A stretch of 6,612 nt of DNA from an uncultured Acidimicrobiaceae bacterium (GCA_937868025.1 CALMLJ010000279.1:1-6612); one strand, 5' to 3'. Counted from the stretch's first letter, positions 1-6,588 are shown. Numbers and translations: made by a program. The notes: generated by a model from the letters alone, not told the origin.

Positions 1-485
1 CCGAACAGGCCGATCTTGCCGCCCTGCAGGTACGGGGTGAGGAGGTCGAGCACCTTCACGCCGGTCTCGAACATCTGCGCCTTCGGCTCGAGGGAGTCGA
101 ACGACGGTGCCTGACGGTGGATGTCCCACCGGTTGGACAGGTCGAGCGTGTCGGCGGCGACGTCGAGCGGCTCACCGATCACGTTGAACACGTGGCCGAG
201 GGTCACGTCGCCGACGGGCACGTTGATGCCACGACCGGTGTTGTGCACCACGGTGCCGCGAGCCAGACCGTCGGTGGGCTTCATCGAGATGGCCCGCACC
301 CGGTTGTCACCGATCTGCTGGGCGACCTCGGCGGTCACCTTGGTCGACACGCCGTCCACGGTGATCGTGAACTCGAGGGCGTGGTTGATCTGCGGGAGCC
401 CGTCGGGCGGGAACTCCACGTCGACCACCGGTCCGGCGATGGCGACGATGCGACCTTCTTTGAGTGTGGTGTCAGTGGCCGTCAT
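1..485 (-). CDS. atpD: F1-ATPase subunit beta, N-terminal part (cut by window edge)
   Basis: Beta is the catalytic subunit of the F1 head; it makes ATP at the alpha/beta interfaces on the cytoplasmic side. Only 161 complete codons are present. They cover the N-terminal beta-barrel crown (EGRIVAIAGPVVDVEFP near residues 10-26) and the start of the nucleotide-binding domain (ISMKPTDGLARG at 66-76, NVIGEPLD at 101-108, FETGVKVLDLLTPY at 139-152). The reading frame leaves the window at GGKIGLFG, immediately before the expected P-loop, so the catalytic residues are not visible. The ATG at 485 is supported by AGGA six bases upstream and by the usual short N-terminus. The gene follows atpG after 26 bases in the same operon. 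Nothing suggests a broken gene; the truncation is only the window edge. Identification is secure from sequence motifs and gene order. Confidence 0.97.
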   Translation of the reverse strand, partial: MTATDTTLKEGRIVAIAGPVVDVEFPPDGLPQINHALEFTITVDGVSTKVTAEVAQQIGDNRVRAISMKPTDGLARGTVVHNTGRGINVPVGDVTLGHVFNVIGEPLDVAADTLDLSNRWDIHRQAPSFDSLEPKAQMFETGVKVLDLLTPYLQGGKIGLF

Positions 486-511
486 GGCGTGTCCTGTTCT
501 TTTCCGATGGC

Positions 512-1504
512 TTACAGGTGGGAGTGCTGGTGGGGCGTGTGACCGCCGGGCAGCGCGAGCTTGGGGAACGGATCGGTGCTGAGGTGGTCGAGGAGCAGGT
601 CCTCGGGGCCGCCCTTGTCGGCGGACAGGGCCTCGGCACCGCTGATGATCTCCATGATCTCGGTGGTGATGGCGTCCTGGCGGGCCTGGTTCATCTTGCG
701 CTGGAGCTTGATGATGAGCTCCTGGGCGTTGTCGGTCGCGGCCTTCATGGCCCGCTGCCGGTTGGCGTGCTCGGACGCCGCGGCGTCGAGGAGCGCTGCG
801 AACAGACGGCTCTCGACGTAGCGGGGCAGGAGCGACTCGAGCACCGAGGCCGGGGAGGGCTCGAACTCGAACTCGGCGGAGGGCCCGGTCGACGCCGGAG
901 CGTCGGCGGCGGGTGCCGCGGTCTCGAGGGGAAGGAACCGGCGCACGACCGCCTCCTGGGTACCCATCGACACGAACCGGGTGTAGGCCAGCTCGATCAC
1001 GTCGACGTCGTCGTTGAACAGCTCCGTGACCTTGGCGGCCACCTCGCGGGCGTCCTCGTAGGTCGGCTTGTCGCTGATGCCGGTGAACGCGGCGTCGATC
1101 GTGTAGTTGCGGAACTTGAAGTAGCCCTCGGCCTTCTTGCCGATGGTGATCAGCGAGTAGTCCTTGCCCTCGGCCTTCGCCGCGACGATCACGCGCTCGG
1201 CCGAGCGGATGACCGTCGAGTTGTACGCGCCGGCCAGACCGCGGTCCGACGTGAGGACCACGACGCCGACCTTGCGGACGTCGCCGGCCTCGCGAAGCAG
1301 CGGGTGGCTGACTGACGTGCCGCCGGCCGCGAGGTTGGCGATCACCGTGGTGATCTGCTCGCTGTAGGGCCGAGCGTCGTTCGCCGCCATCTGCGCCTTG
1401 ACCACGCGGGTCGCAGCGATGAGCTCCATGGCACGAGTGATCTTCTTCGTGTTCTGGATGCTGCCGATGCGGCGGCGAAGTACTCGCTCCTGTGCGCCGG
1501 GCAT
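512..1504 (-). CDS. atpG: F1-ATPase subunit gamma with C-terminal extension
   Basis: Gamma is the central shaft that turns inside the alpha3beta3 head and couples c-ring rotation to catalysis. The protein has 330 residues. The N-terminal helix motif RRRIGSIQNTKKITRAMELI lies at 11-30, the Rossmann-like middle domain has LTSDRGLAGAYN at 84-95, and the C-terminal signature ITTEIMEIISGAEAL is at 279-293. E. coli gamma (287 residues) ends at about this signature, but this protein continues for 37 residues and ends in a His-rich tail with H322, H325, H327 and H329. The open frame continues upstream inside atpA, but ATG 1504 is chosen because MPGAQERVLRRRI is the normal gamma N-terminus, lies 4 bases after the atpA stop and has GAGG nine bases upstream inside the atpA 3' end. 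That arrangement suggests translational coupling to atpA. Family assignment is certain; the role of the tail is unknown. Confidence 0.97.
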   Translation of the reverse strand: MPGAQERVLRRRIGSIQNTKKITRAMELIAATRVVKAQMAANDARPYSEQITTVIANLAAGGTSVSHPLLREAGDVRKVGVVVLTSDRGLAGAYNSTVIRSAERVIVAAKAEGKDYSLITIGKKAEGYFKFRNYTIDAAFTGISDKPTYEDAREVAAKVTELFNDDVDVIELAYTRFVSMGTQEAVVRRFLPLETAAPAADAPASTGPSAEFEFEPSPASVLESLLPRYVESRLFAALLDAAASEHANRQRAMKAATDNAQELIIKLQRKMNQARQDAITTEIMEIISGAEALSADKGGPEDLLLDHLSTDPFPKLALPGGHTPHQHSHL

Positions 1505-1508
1505 GTGC

Positions 1509-3143
1509 TTACGCCTCGTCCTCGACGAGCTTGGTCTCGTCCTCGGGGAGGTGGTTGGCAGCGACGGCCTGGCCGAACTTGGCGGGAGCGAACTCGGAGA
1601 CGTCGGTCTCCGCGGCGATACCTGCGGCACCGCCGGTCGGGACGAACTGGGCGCCGAACGCCTTCACGGCGTTCTCGAGGGTGTCCTCGTCGACCTTGCC
1701 GGTCTCCTTGATGGAGGCCAGCAGGTCGCCGTGGCGGCCCCGGAAGTACTCGAGGAGCTCGGCCTCGAAGCGCTGCACGTCGGAGATCTCGATGCCGTCG
1801 AGGAAGCCTCGGGTGCCGGCGAACAGCACCACGACCTGCTCCTGCACGGGCACGGGCTGGCCCACACCCTGCTTGAGGAGCTCGGTGAGGCGGTAGCCAC
1901 GGTCGAGCTGGGCCTTCGACACGGCGTCGAGGTCGGAACCGAAGGCGGCGAACGCCTCGAGCTCACGGAACTGCTGCAGGTCGCTCTTGAGCGTGCCCAC
2001 GGCCGTCTTCATGGCCTTGATCTGAGCGGCCGAACCCACGCGGGACACCGAGATGCCGACGTCCACGGCCGGACGGATACCGGACTTGAACAGGTCGTCC
2101 TGGAGGAAGATCTGGCCGTCGGTGATCGAGATCACGTTCGTCGGGATGTAGGCCGAGACGTCACCGGCCTTGGTCTCGATGATCGGCAGCGCCGTGAGCG
2201 AGCCGGCGCCGAGGGCGTCGGACAGCTTGGCGGCACGCTCGAGGAGACGGGAGTGCAGGTAGAACACGTCGCCGGGGTAGGCCTCGCGCCCCGGTGGGCG
2301 GCGGAGGAGGAGCGACACCTGGCGGTAGGCCTCGGCCTGCTTCGACAGGTCGTCGTACACGATGAGGCCGTGGTCGCCCTGTTCCATCCAGTGCTGGCCC
2401 ATGGCGCAGCCGGTGTAGGGAGCGAGGTACTTGAACGGCGCCGGGTCGGAGGCCGGGGCCACGACGACGACGGTGTACTCCATGGCGCCGGCGGCCTCGA
2501 GGCGGGCCACGGTCTGCGCGACGGTCGAGGCCTTCTGCCCGATCGCCACGTAGATGCACTTCACGCCCAGACCCTTCTGGTTCATGATGGCGTCGATGGC
2601 GACCGTGGTCTTGCCGGTCTTGCGGTCGCCGATGATCAGCTCACGCTGGCCACGGCCCACCGGGATGAGCGAGTCGATCGACTTGATGCCGGTCTGCATG
2701 GGCTCGCCCACGGGCTGGCGACCGATGATGCCGGGCGCCTGGACCTCGACTCGGCGGTCCTGGACGTTGCTCAGGGGACCCTTGCCGTCGATGGGCTCAC
2801 CCATCGTGTTGACAACACGGCCGAGGAGGCCGTCGCCGACGGGCACCGAGAGGATCTGGCCGGTGGCCTTCACCGTCTGGCCCTCTTCGATGTCGTCGAC
2901 CTCACCGAGGACCACGGCGCCGATCGAGTCCTCGTCGAGGTTGAGCGCGAGGCCCAGGGTGCCCGACTCGAACTCGAGGATCTCGTTGACGGTGGCGTCG
3001 GGGAGGCCCGACACGCGGGCGATGCCGTCGCCCACCTCGACCACACGGCCGACCTGGCCGACGCTGACGTCGGGGTTGAACCCGTCGAGGTTCTTCTGGA
3101 TGGCTGCCGTGATGTCGGCGATGTTGATGGTCAACTCGGCCAT
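1509..3143 (-). CDS. atpA: F1-ATPase subunit alpha
   Basis: Alpha is the non-catalytic nucleotide-binding subunit of the F1 head and supplies the arginine finger to the beta catalytic site. The 544 residues show an N-terminal helix (1-22) that binds delta in the family, a beta-barrel (about 25-95), a P-loop GDRKTGKT at 172-179, a Walker B strand ending in D264 (GLIVYDDL), and the alpha/beta signature [10 protein letters not shown] at 358-367 followed by R368, the equivalent of the arginine finger. Lysine in the P-loop, where E. coli has glutamine, also occurs in mycobacteria as I recall. E. coli alpha (513 residues) would end near residue 502; here about 42 residues follow, a tail that ends acidic ([13 protein letters not shown]). 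The start at 3143 has AAGGAG eleven bases upstream. The gene contains no TTA, CTA or TCA codon, consistent with strong GC bias. Confidence 0.98.
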   Translation of the reverse strand: MAELTINIADITAAIQKNLDGFNPDVSVGQVGRVVEVGDGIARVSGLPDATVNEILEFESGTLGLALNLDEDSIGAVVLGEVDDIEEGQTVKATGQILSVPVGDGLLGRVVNTMGEPIDGKGPLSNVQDRRVEVQAPGIIGRQPVGEPMQTGIKSIDSLIPVGRGQRELIIGDRKTGKTTVAIDAIMNQKGLGVKCIYVAIGQKASTVAQTVARLEAAGAMEYTVVVVAPASDPAPFKYLAPYTGCAMGQHWMEQGDHGLIVYDDLSKQAEAYRQVSLLLRRPPGREAYPGDVFYLHSRLLERAAKLSDALGAGSLTALPIIETKAGDVSAYIPTNVISITDGQIFLQDDLFKSGIRPAVDVGISVSRVGSAAQIKAMKTAVGTLKSDLQQFRELEAFAAFGSDLDAVSKAQLDRGYRLTELLKQGVGQPVPVQEQVVVLFAGTRGFLDGIEISDVQRFEAELLEYFRGRHGDLLASIKETGKVDEDTLENAVKAFGAQFVPTGGAAGIAAETDVSEFAPAKFGQAVAANHLPEDETKLVEDEA

Positions 3144-3154
3144 GGTGCTTGGTT

Positions 3155-3160
3155 CTCCTT
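3155..3160 (-). promoter_or_regulatory. Ribosome binding site of atpA
   Basis: AAGGAG on the minus strand lies eleven bases before the atpA ATG at 3143 and directly after the tandem repeat. It is a strong Shine-Dalgarno match, with spacing slightly longer than usual. Confidence 0.75.
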
Positions 3161-3161
3161 A

Positions 3162-3198
3162 AGAACGCAGTACTTCAGAACGCAGGACTTCAGAACGC
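3162..3198. repeat. 15-bp tandem repeat at atpH/atpA junction
   Basis: Two adjacent 15-bp copies, agaacgcagtacttc (3162-3176) and agaacgcaggacttc (3177-3191), differ at one base. A partial third copy, agaacgc (3192-3198), lies inside the end of atpH. Because the unit is five codons long, the minus-strand frame of atpH reads Phe-stop, then five codons later again Phe-stop. The next copy reads TTC TTA AGG, where the altered bases form part of the atpA ribosome binding site. The repeat probably arose by slippage or local duplication of the atpH 3' end. Confidence 0.85.
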
Positions 3199-3717
3199 GT
3201 CGCGCAGCTGGGTGAGGCGGGTACGAACGGAACCGTCGAAGAGCGTGTCACCGATCTGGGTGACGATGCCGCCGACGACGGAGGGATCGACGATGTTGCG
3301 CACGGCAACGTCGCGGTGGGTCTTGGCCTTGAGGGCCGCTGCCAGACGGGTGAGCTGGTCCTCGGTGAGCGCAAGAGCGGAGCGCACCTCCGCCACGGCT
3401 TCGCCACGCGACTCGGCGGAGCGGGCCAGGGCGGCGTCGACGATGGCCTCGAGCTCACCGACTCGCCCGTTGCTCACGAGGAGGGACACGATGGAGGCGG
3501 TCGTACCGCTCGCCTTGCCGTCGAGGAGGTCCTCGACCACCTGCAGGCGGCGGGCCAGCGGAAGCTTCGGATCGGACAGGGTCGCACGCAGCTCGTCGGA
3601 GCTCTGCAACGCCCGGACGAACGAGAACAGCTCGTTCTCGACGGCGGCCGTGTTGCCCTCGGCGGCGGCAATCGCGGAGATCGCCTCGGCGTAGGAGTTG
3701 ATGTGGGTGTCGGTCAT
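3190..3717 (-). CDS. atpH: F1-ATPase subunit delta (OSCP type), short form
   Basis: Delta sits on top of the F1 head and ties it to the b-subunit outer stalk. The 175-residue protein has the N-terminal helical bundle (about 5-105, with NSYAEAISAIA at 7-17) and the family signature region VDPSVVGGIVTQIGDTLFDG at 143-162, followed by SVRTRLTQL. Length matches E. coli delta (177 residues). It is not the b-delta fusion of mycobacteria and lacks the long extra region of Streptomyces delta, which is notable if the host is an actinobacterium. The start at 3717 has AGGA eight bases upstream and lies 29 bases after the second b gene. The stop at 3190 falls within a 15-bp tandem repeat that supplies a second in-frame stop five codons later. 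Alternative identities are unlikely. Confidence 0.95.
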   Translation of the reverse strand: MTDTHINSYAEAISAIAAAEGNTAAVENELFSFVRALQSSDELRATLSDPKLPLARRLQVVEDLLDGKASGTTASIVSLLVSNGRVGELEAIVDAALARSAESRGEAVAEVRSALALTEDQLTRLAAALKAKTHRDVAVRNIVDPSVVGGIVTQIGDTLFDGSVRTRLTQLRDAF

Positions 3718-3746
3718 GGTGATGTTCCTGTGTCCGGTGCAGCCGC

Positions 3747-4274
3747 TCAGTTGGCGGCGCCCACCTGGCTGATGTAGCTCTCGACGAGGGCCTGCTGCGT
3801 GGCCTCGCTGAGGTTGGACTCGATGACCTTCTCGGCGGCGCCGAGAGCGAGACGGGAGACCTCGGCGGTGAGATCGGCCTGGGCCTGGCGGCGGGCGCTC
3901 TGGATCTCGACCTGGCCACGCTCCTTGATGGCAGCGGCGTCGGTGTGGGCGCGGGCCACGATGTCGGCGCCGACCTTGGAGGCGGTCTCGCGAGCTTCCT
4001 CGAGGATGCGGGCCGCTTCCTTGTCGGAGTCGGCGAGGGCGGCCTTCACGTCGGCGAAGCTCTTCTCGGCGGTGCTGCGGGCAGCGGCTGCGGTGTCGAG
4101 CTCTTCCTTGATACGTGCCGGGCGGGCGGCGAGCGCCGTCTTGATGGCGGGGCCGGCCTTCCAGATCAGGAGCCCGAAGACGATCGCGAAGGCGAGCGTG
4201 CCCCAGATGACCTCGTTGATGTCGTGAGGGAGCCAGTAGCCGTTGCCCTCTTCGGCTGCGAGTAGTGCGAGCAT
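3747..4274 (-). CDS. atpF: Fo subunit b, second of two tandem b-type genes
   Basis: This protein is an outer-stalk subunit anchored in the membrane and running up to delta. The 175 residues start with a short periplasm-side segment (MLALLAAEEGNGYWLPHD). A single membrane helix follows at about 22-42 (EVIWGTLAFAIVFGLLIWKAG), ending in PAIKTAL, and then a long charged, alanine-rich helix typical of the b coiled coil (about 45-150). The C-terminal LTAEVSRLALGAAEKVIESNL (135-155) matches the delta-binding end of b subunits. Its start at 4274 lies nine bases after the upstream b-like gene, with TAGGAGG five bases before the ATG; the TAG of that sequence is the stop codon of the upstream gene. It resembles its neighbour in plan but differs strongly in sequence, so the pair may form a b/b' heterodimer. 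Which of the two should be called b' cannot be decided by eye. Confidence 0.92.
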   Translation of the reverse strand: MLALLAAEEGNGYWLPHDINEVIWGTLAFAIVFGLLIWKAGPAIKTALAARPARIKEELDTAAAARSTAEKSFADVKAALADSDKEAARILEEARETASKVGADIVARAHTDAAAIKERGQVEIQSARRQAQADLTAEVSRLALGAAEKVIESNLSEATQQALVESYISQVGAAN

Positions 4275-4279
4275 CGGTG

Positions 4280-4286
4280 CCTCCTA
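4280..4286 (-). promoter_or_regulatory. Ribosome binding site overlapping upstream stop codon
   Basis: On the minus strand TAGGAGG contains both the TAG stop of the first b-type gene and a near-perfect Shine-Dalgarno sequence, five bases before the ATG of the second b-type gene at 4274. Termination and reinitiation in such close contact suggest coupled translation, which would help make the two stalk subunits in equal amounts. The overlap is seen directly; the coupling is inferred. Confidence 0.8.
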
Positions 4287-4835
4287 GGCCTTGCTGTCAG
4301 CAGAGCTGACGAATGCGTCGACGACGGACTGGTTGGCGCTCACGTCGAGGTCCTGCTGAACGACCTTGCTGGCGGCGGCGACCGCGATGGCGGCGACGTC
4401 GGTGCGCATCGAGCCGAGGGCGGCGGCGCGCTCGGCCTCGAGTTCGGCGAGGGCGGCCTGGCGGAGCGAGGCGACCTCGTCGTCGGCGGCACGGATGATG
4501 TCGGCGCGCTGGGCGTCGGCACCCTGGCGGGCCTCGTCGATGATGCGGGCGGCTTCGGCGCGGGCCTCGGCGAGGGTGGCGTCGTAGTCGCGGCGGACCT
4601 GCTCGGAGTCGACGACAGCGCGCTCGGCGGCCTCTTCGTCACCCCGCAGCTGCTCGTCGCGCTTGCGCATGGCCTGCTTGATCGGGGGCAAGAGCACCCA
4701 GTTCATGAGGATGAGCAGCAGGAAGAAGGCGATGCCGCCCCAGATCAGCTCCGGGATGTCCGGGATGACGGGGTTGACGACTTCCTTGGCTTCTTCACCG
4801 CCTTCGGCGAGGATGCTCAGCACGGCTGCAAGCAT
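4284..4835 (-). CDS. atpF: Fo subunit b-type (b or b'), first of two tandem genes
   Basis: This is an outer-stalk subunit of 183 residues. After an N-terminal stretch (MLAAVLSILAEGGEEAKEVV) comes one membrane helix at about 29-49 (IPELIWGGIAFFLLLILMNW). It ends in LLPPIKQAMRKRDEQLR, the usual b-subunit membrane-exit motif. Residues 60-160 are a long charged Ala/Glu/Arg-rich helix, and the C-terminus (DVAAIAVAAASKVVQQDL, 146-163) corresponds to the delta-binding end. The start ATG at 4835 has AGGAG six bases upstream. The protein shares the short motif ELIWG..AF with the next gene product (EVIWG..AF), consistent with an old duplication, yet the stalk parts have diverged. Tandem b-type genes are well known from cyanobacteria and alphaproteobacteria (b' and b). 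I infer a similar heterodimeric stalk here. The family call is firm; the exact b/b' naming is open. Confidence 0.92.
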   Translation of the reverse strand: MLAAVLSILAEGGEEAKEVVNPVIPDIPELIWGGIAFFLLLILMNWVLLPPIKQAMRKRDEQLRGDEEAAERAVVDSEQVRRDYDATLAEARAEAARIIDEARQGADAQRADIIRAADDEVASLRQAALAELEAERAAALGSMRTDVAAIAVAAASKVVQQDLDVSANQSVVDAFVSSADSKA

Positions 4836-4894
4836 GGGTTACTCCTGGTTGAGTTCTACGGTTCGGTCGTGTGTTGTCGTCGGTTCACCGGCGT

Positions 4895-4914
4895 CGGGGG
4901 GCCGAAGCCCCCCG
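4895..4914 (-). other. Stable GC hairpin with cUUCGg tetraloop, atpE/b gap
   Basis: A perfect 8-bp inverted repeat (CGGGGGGC / GCCCCCCG) encloses a four-base loop that reads UUCG on the transcribed minus-strand RNA and is closed by C-G, the exceptionally stable cUUCGg tetraloop. It begins 28 bases after the atpE stop and ends 59 bases before the next start codon. No run of U follows on the transcript, so it is not a classical intrinsic terminator. It may instead block 3' exonucleases and stabilise the atpE part of the mRNA, or lower expression of downstream genes relative to atpE. The structure is seen in the sequence; the function is inferred. Confidence 0.85.
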
Positions 4915-4924
4915 CTGCCAACCA

Positions 4925-4937
4925 ACAACAGGGTTGT
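4925..4937. repeat. Small inverted repeat just after atpE
   Basis: ACAAC and GTTGT arms (4925-4929 and 4933-4937) enclose three bases, starting about five bases after the atpE stop codon on the transcript. The stem is short and AT-containing, so it is weak on its own. It could fold next to the strong cUUCGg hairpin. Confidence 0.4.
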
Positions 4938-4942
4938 CTGGA

Positions 4943-5284
<342 letters not shown>

Positions 5285-5299
5285 TCAGGCTGTGTATCG

Positions 5300-5316
5300 C
5301 TGAGGCGTCGCCTCAG
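5300..5316 (-). other. Hairpin in atpB/atpE gap
   Basis: CTGAGGC (5300-5306) and GCCTCAG (5310-5316) form a perfect inverted repeat of 7 bp around a three-base centre, more likely folding as 6 bp with a five-base loop. No U-tract follows it on the transcript, so termination is unlikely. It may affect mRNA processing or stability between atpB and atpE. Confidence 0.7.
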
Positions 5317-5322
5317 TTGAGG

Positions 5323-5340
5323 CCGCACCGGACGGTGCGG
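5323..5340 (-). other. Strong hairpin just after atpB
   Basis: CCGCACCG (5323-5330) and CGGTGCGG (5333-5340) form a perfect inverted repeat around two bases, likely folding as a 7-bp GC-rich stem with a four-base loop. On the transcript it begins six bases after the atpB stop codon. It lacks a following U-run and is immediately followed by the 7-bp hairpin at 5300-5316. It is probably a stabilising or processing element that separates atpB from atpE; function is inferred. Confidence 0.75.
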
Positions 5341-5346
5341 ACCGGA

Positions 5347-6117
5347 TCAGTGGGCGGGGTGAAGTGCCCCACCGATGTAGACGGCGGTGAGCAGGGCGAA
5401 GATGTACGCCTGCAGGAAGGCCACCAGGAGCTCGAAGCCGGTGAAGGCGACGAGCATTCCGAACGAGAACGGCGCAGCGGCGACGAGCAGGCTCTTCGTC
5501 CACAGCGTGGCGGTCAGCACCGAGAAGGTGATGAGGAGGATGTGGCCGGCGAGCGAGTTGGCGAAGAGACGGACGGCGAGGGAGAAGGGCCGCACGAGGA
5601 AGGTCGAGATGAGCTCGATCGGCGTCACCAGGATGTAGAGGGCCGGCGGCACGCCCGGGGGGAACAGCGCTTCCTTGAAGTACTTGAGGCCGTTGTGCTT
5701 GACGCCGACGCCGATGAAGACGAGCCACGTGAGGAGGGCGAGCAGCACCGGGTTGGCCATGCGGGCGTTGGCACCGAAGTGCGACGTCGGGATGATGCCG
5801 AAGAGGTTGCCGAAGAGGATGAAGAGGAACATCGACAGCAGGAGCGGCAGGTAGCGCATGCCGTCGGCGCCGATCGCCTGACCGATGACCTGCTTCTCGA
5901 TGAACTCGATCGACGTCTCCGCCAGGTTCTGGGGGCCGGCGGGCACGAGCGACTTCTTCGCGCTCGAGCCGGCGACGAGGAACCACACGACCGGGATCGC
6001 CATGGCGATCAAGGACAGCAGCGCCACCTTGTTGAACGCGAAATTCGTGTCCTTGAAGAACATGGCCGGCCACTCGACCATCTCTTCGATGCCGGGAAAC
6101 TTCACCTCAGCGAGCAC
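5347..6117 (-). CDS. atpB: Fo subunit a, proton channel stator
   Basis: Subunit a is the membrane stator whose two half-channels bring protons to and from the c-ring. The 256 residues include several membrane helices (about 31-50, 89-110, 122-139, 160-172, 175-205 and 210-250). The key helix reads RPFSLAVRLFANSLAGHI (176-192) and contains the essential arginine R183, equivalent to E. coli R210. H191 occupies the position exchanged with Glu219 in E. coli, and Q236 in FLQAYIF matches E. coli Q252. The residue after RLFAN is Ser rather than the more usual hydrophobic residue. The start is GTG at 6117, chosen because GAGGAG lies just upstream with six bases between AGGAG and GTG, and because the next Met (13) would discard conserved-looking N-terminal sequence. 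It follows atpI by 45 bases and precedes atpE by 113 bases. Confidence 0.96.
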   Translation of the reverse strand: MLAEVKFPGIEEMVEWPAMFFKDTNFAFNKVALLSLIAMAIPVVWFLVAGSSAKKSLVPAGPQNLAETSIEFIEKQVIGQAIGADGMRYLPLLLSMFLFILFGNLFGIIPTSHFGANARMANPVLLALLTWLVFIGVGVKHNGLKYFKEALFPPGVPPALYILVTPIELISTFLVRPFSLAVRLFANSLAGHILLITFSVLTATLWTKSLLVAAAPFSFGMLVAFTGFELLVAFLQAYIFALLTAVYIGGALHPAH

Positions 6118-6162
6118 GCGTCACTCCTCGTTGTTTCGAACGTGTCAGGTTCGGTCGGGTTC

Positions 6163-6588
6163 TCAGGCCGCTTCAGCGGCGTGGGAATCGTCGGACATTG
6201 CTTGGACCGGCTTGGGCTTGAGACCGGGGAAGGCCATCGAACCCGAGACGTAGCGGAGCTCCCAGAACAGGAGCCCCAGATGGGTGACGATGAGCATGAT
6301 GCCCAGCGGCAGCATCTCCACCCAGGAAGCGTTGCGGACCAACATGACCGCAGCGAAGATCAGGCCGAGGCGCAGGAGGTAGCCGAACAGGGCGGCTCCG
6401 GCCATCAAGGCGAACGAGATACGGCCGGTCGTGGCGAGGAGCCAGGCCGACAGGAGGAAGTTCACGACGACGATCGCCAGGGCGTAGGCCGCCGACGCGA
6501 TGCCGTTGACACCCCAGAAGCCGCCGACGACGACGGTGAGGGGCAGGAGCCACACGGCGCGCTTGGCCATGTCGACCGCGACCTCCAT
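6163..6588 (-). CDS. atpI: ATP synthase protein I (AtpI-like), start uncertain
   Basis: AtpI-type proteins are small membrane proteins encoded just before atpB. They are not part of the final enzyme and are thought to aid c-ring assembly or ion handling. This 141-residue protein has four likely membrane helices: about 12-28, 32-52, 57-84 (with FGYLLRLGLIFAAVMLV) and 93-113 (LPLGIMLIVTHLGLLFWELR). A polar C-terminal tail follows, ending SDDSHAAEAA. Sequence conservation in this family is weak, so the call rests on size, topology and position. The start is not settled. ATG 6588 has only a distant GAGGG upstream. ATG 6570 (MAKRAVWLLPL) has GGAGG eleven bases upstream. The frame is also open to the window edge at 6612, so an upstream start is possible. 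The operon promoter must lie beyond the window unless it is inside an upstream gene. Confidence 0.8.
   Translation of the reverse strand: MEVAVDMAKRAVWLLPLTVVVGGFWGVNGIASAAYALAIVVVNFLLSAWLLATTGRISFALMAGAALFGYLLRLGLIFAAVMLVRNASWVEMLPLGIMLIVTHLGLLFWELRYVSGSMAFPGLKPKPVQAMSDDSHAAEAA

Noticed and set aside
464..1315. 283-codon open frame on the plus strand, antisense to atpG
   Set aside because: It has the same codon-register effect as the antisense frame over atpA; its composition is biased and no ribosome site or domain is seen. Treated as a shadow of atpG.
1505..1630. 42-codon N-terminal extension of gamma up to an ATG at 1630
   Set aside because: The extension lies wholly within atpA, is Ser/Pro/Arg-rich shadow sequence, and the normal gamma N-terminus begins at ATG 1504 with a ribosome site just before it.
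1398..3215. 605-codon open frame on the plus strand, antisense to atpA
   Set aside because: It is in codon register with atpA, so its stops could only come from TTA, CTA or TCA codons, which a GC-rich gene avoids. Its product is a low-complexity run of Gly, Asp, His, Leu and Val with no recognisable domain.
4895..4914. Intrinsic terminator after atpE
   Set aside because: The stem is strong, but the bases after it on the transcript (ACGCCGGTGAACC) contain no U-run, and the essential stalk genes follow in the same operon.
5285..6073. 262-codon minus-strand frame overlapping atpB
   Set aside because: It is an out-of-frame reading of atpB, rich in Arg, Pro and His as expected from a shifted GC-rich gene, while the atpB frame has clear family motifs.
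6137..6153. Inverted repeat CGAAC/GTTCG in the atpI/atpB gap
   Set aside because: Only five base pairs with a seven-base loop and no extension; expected by chance in this composition.
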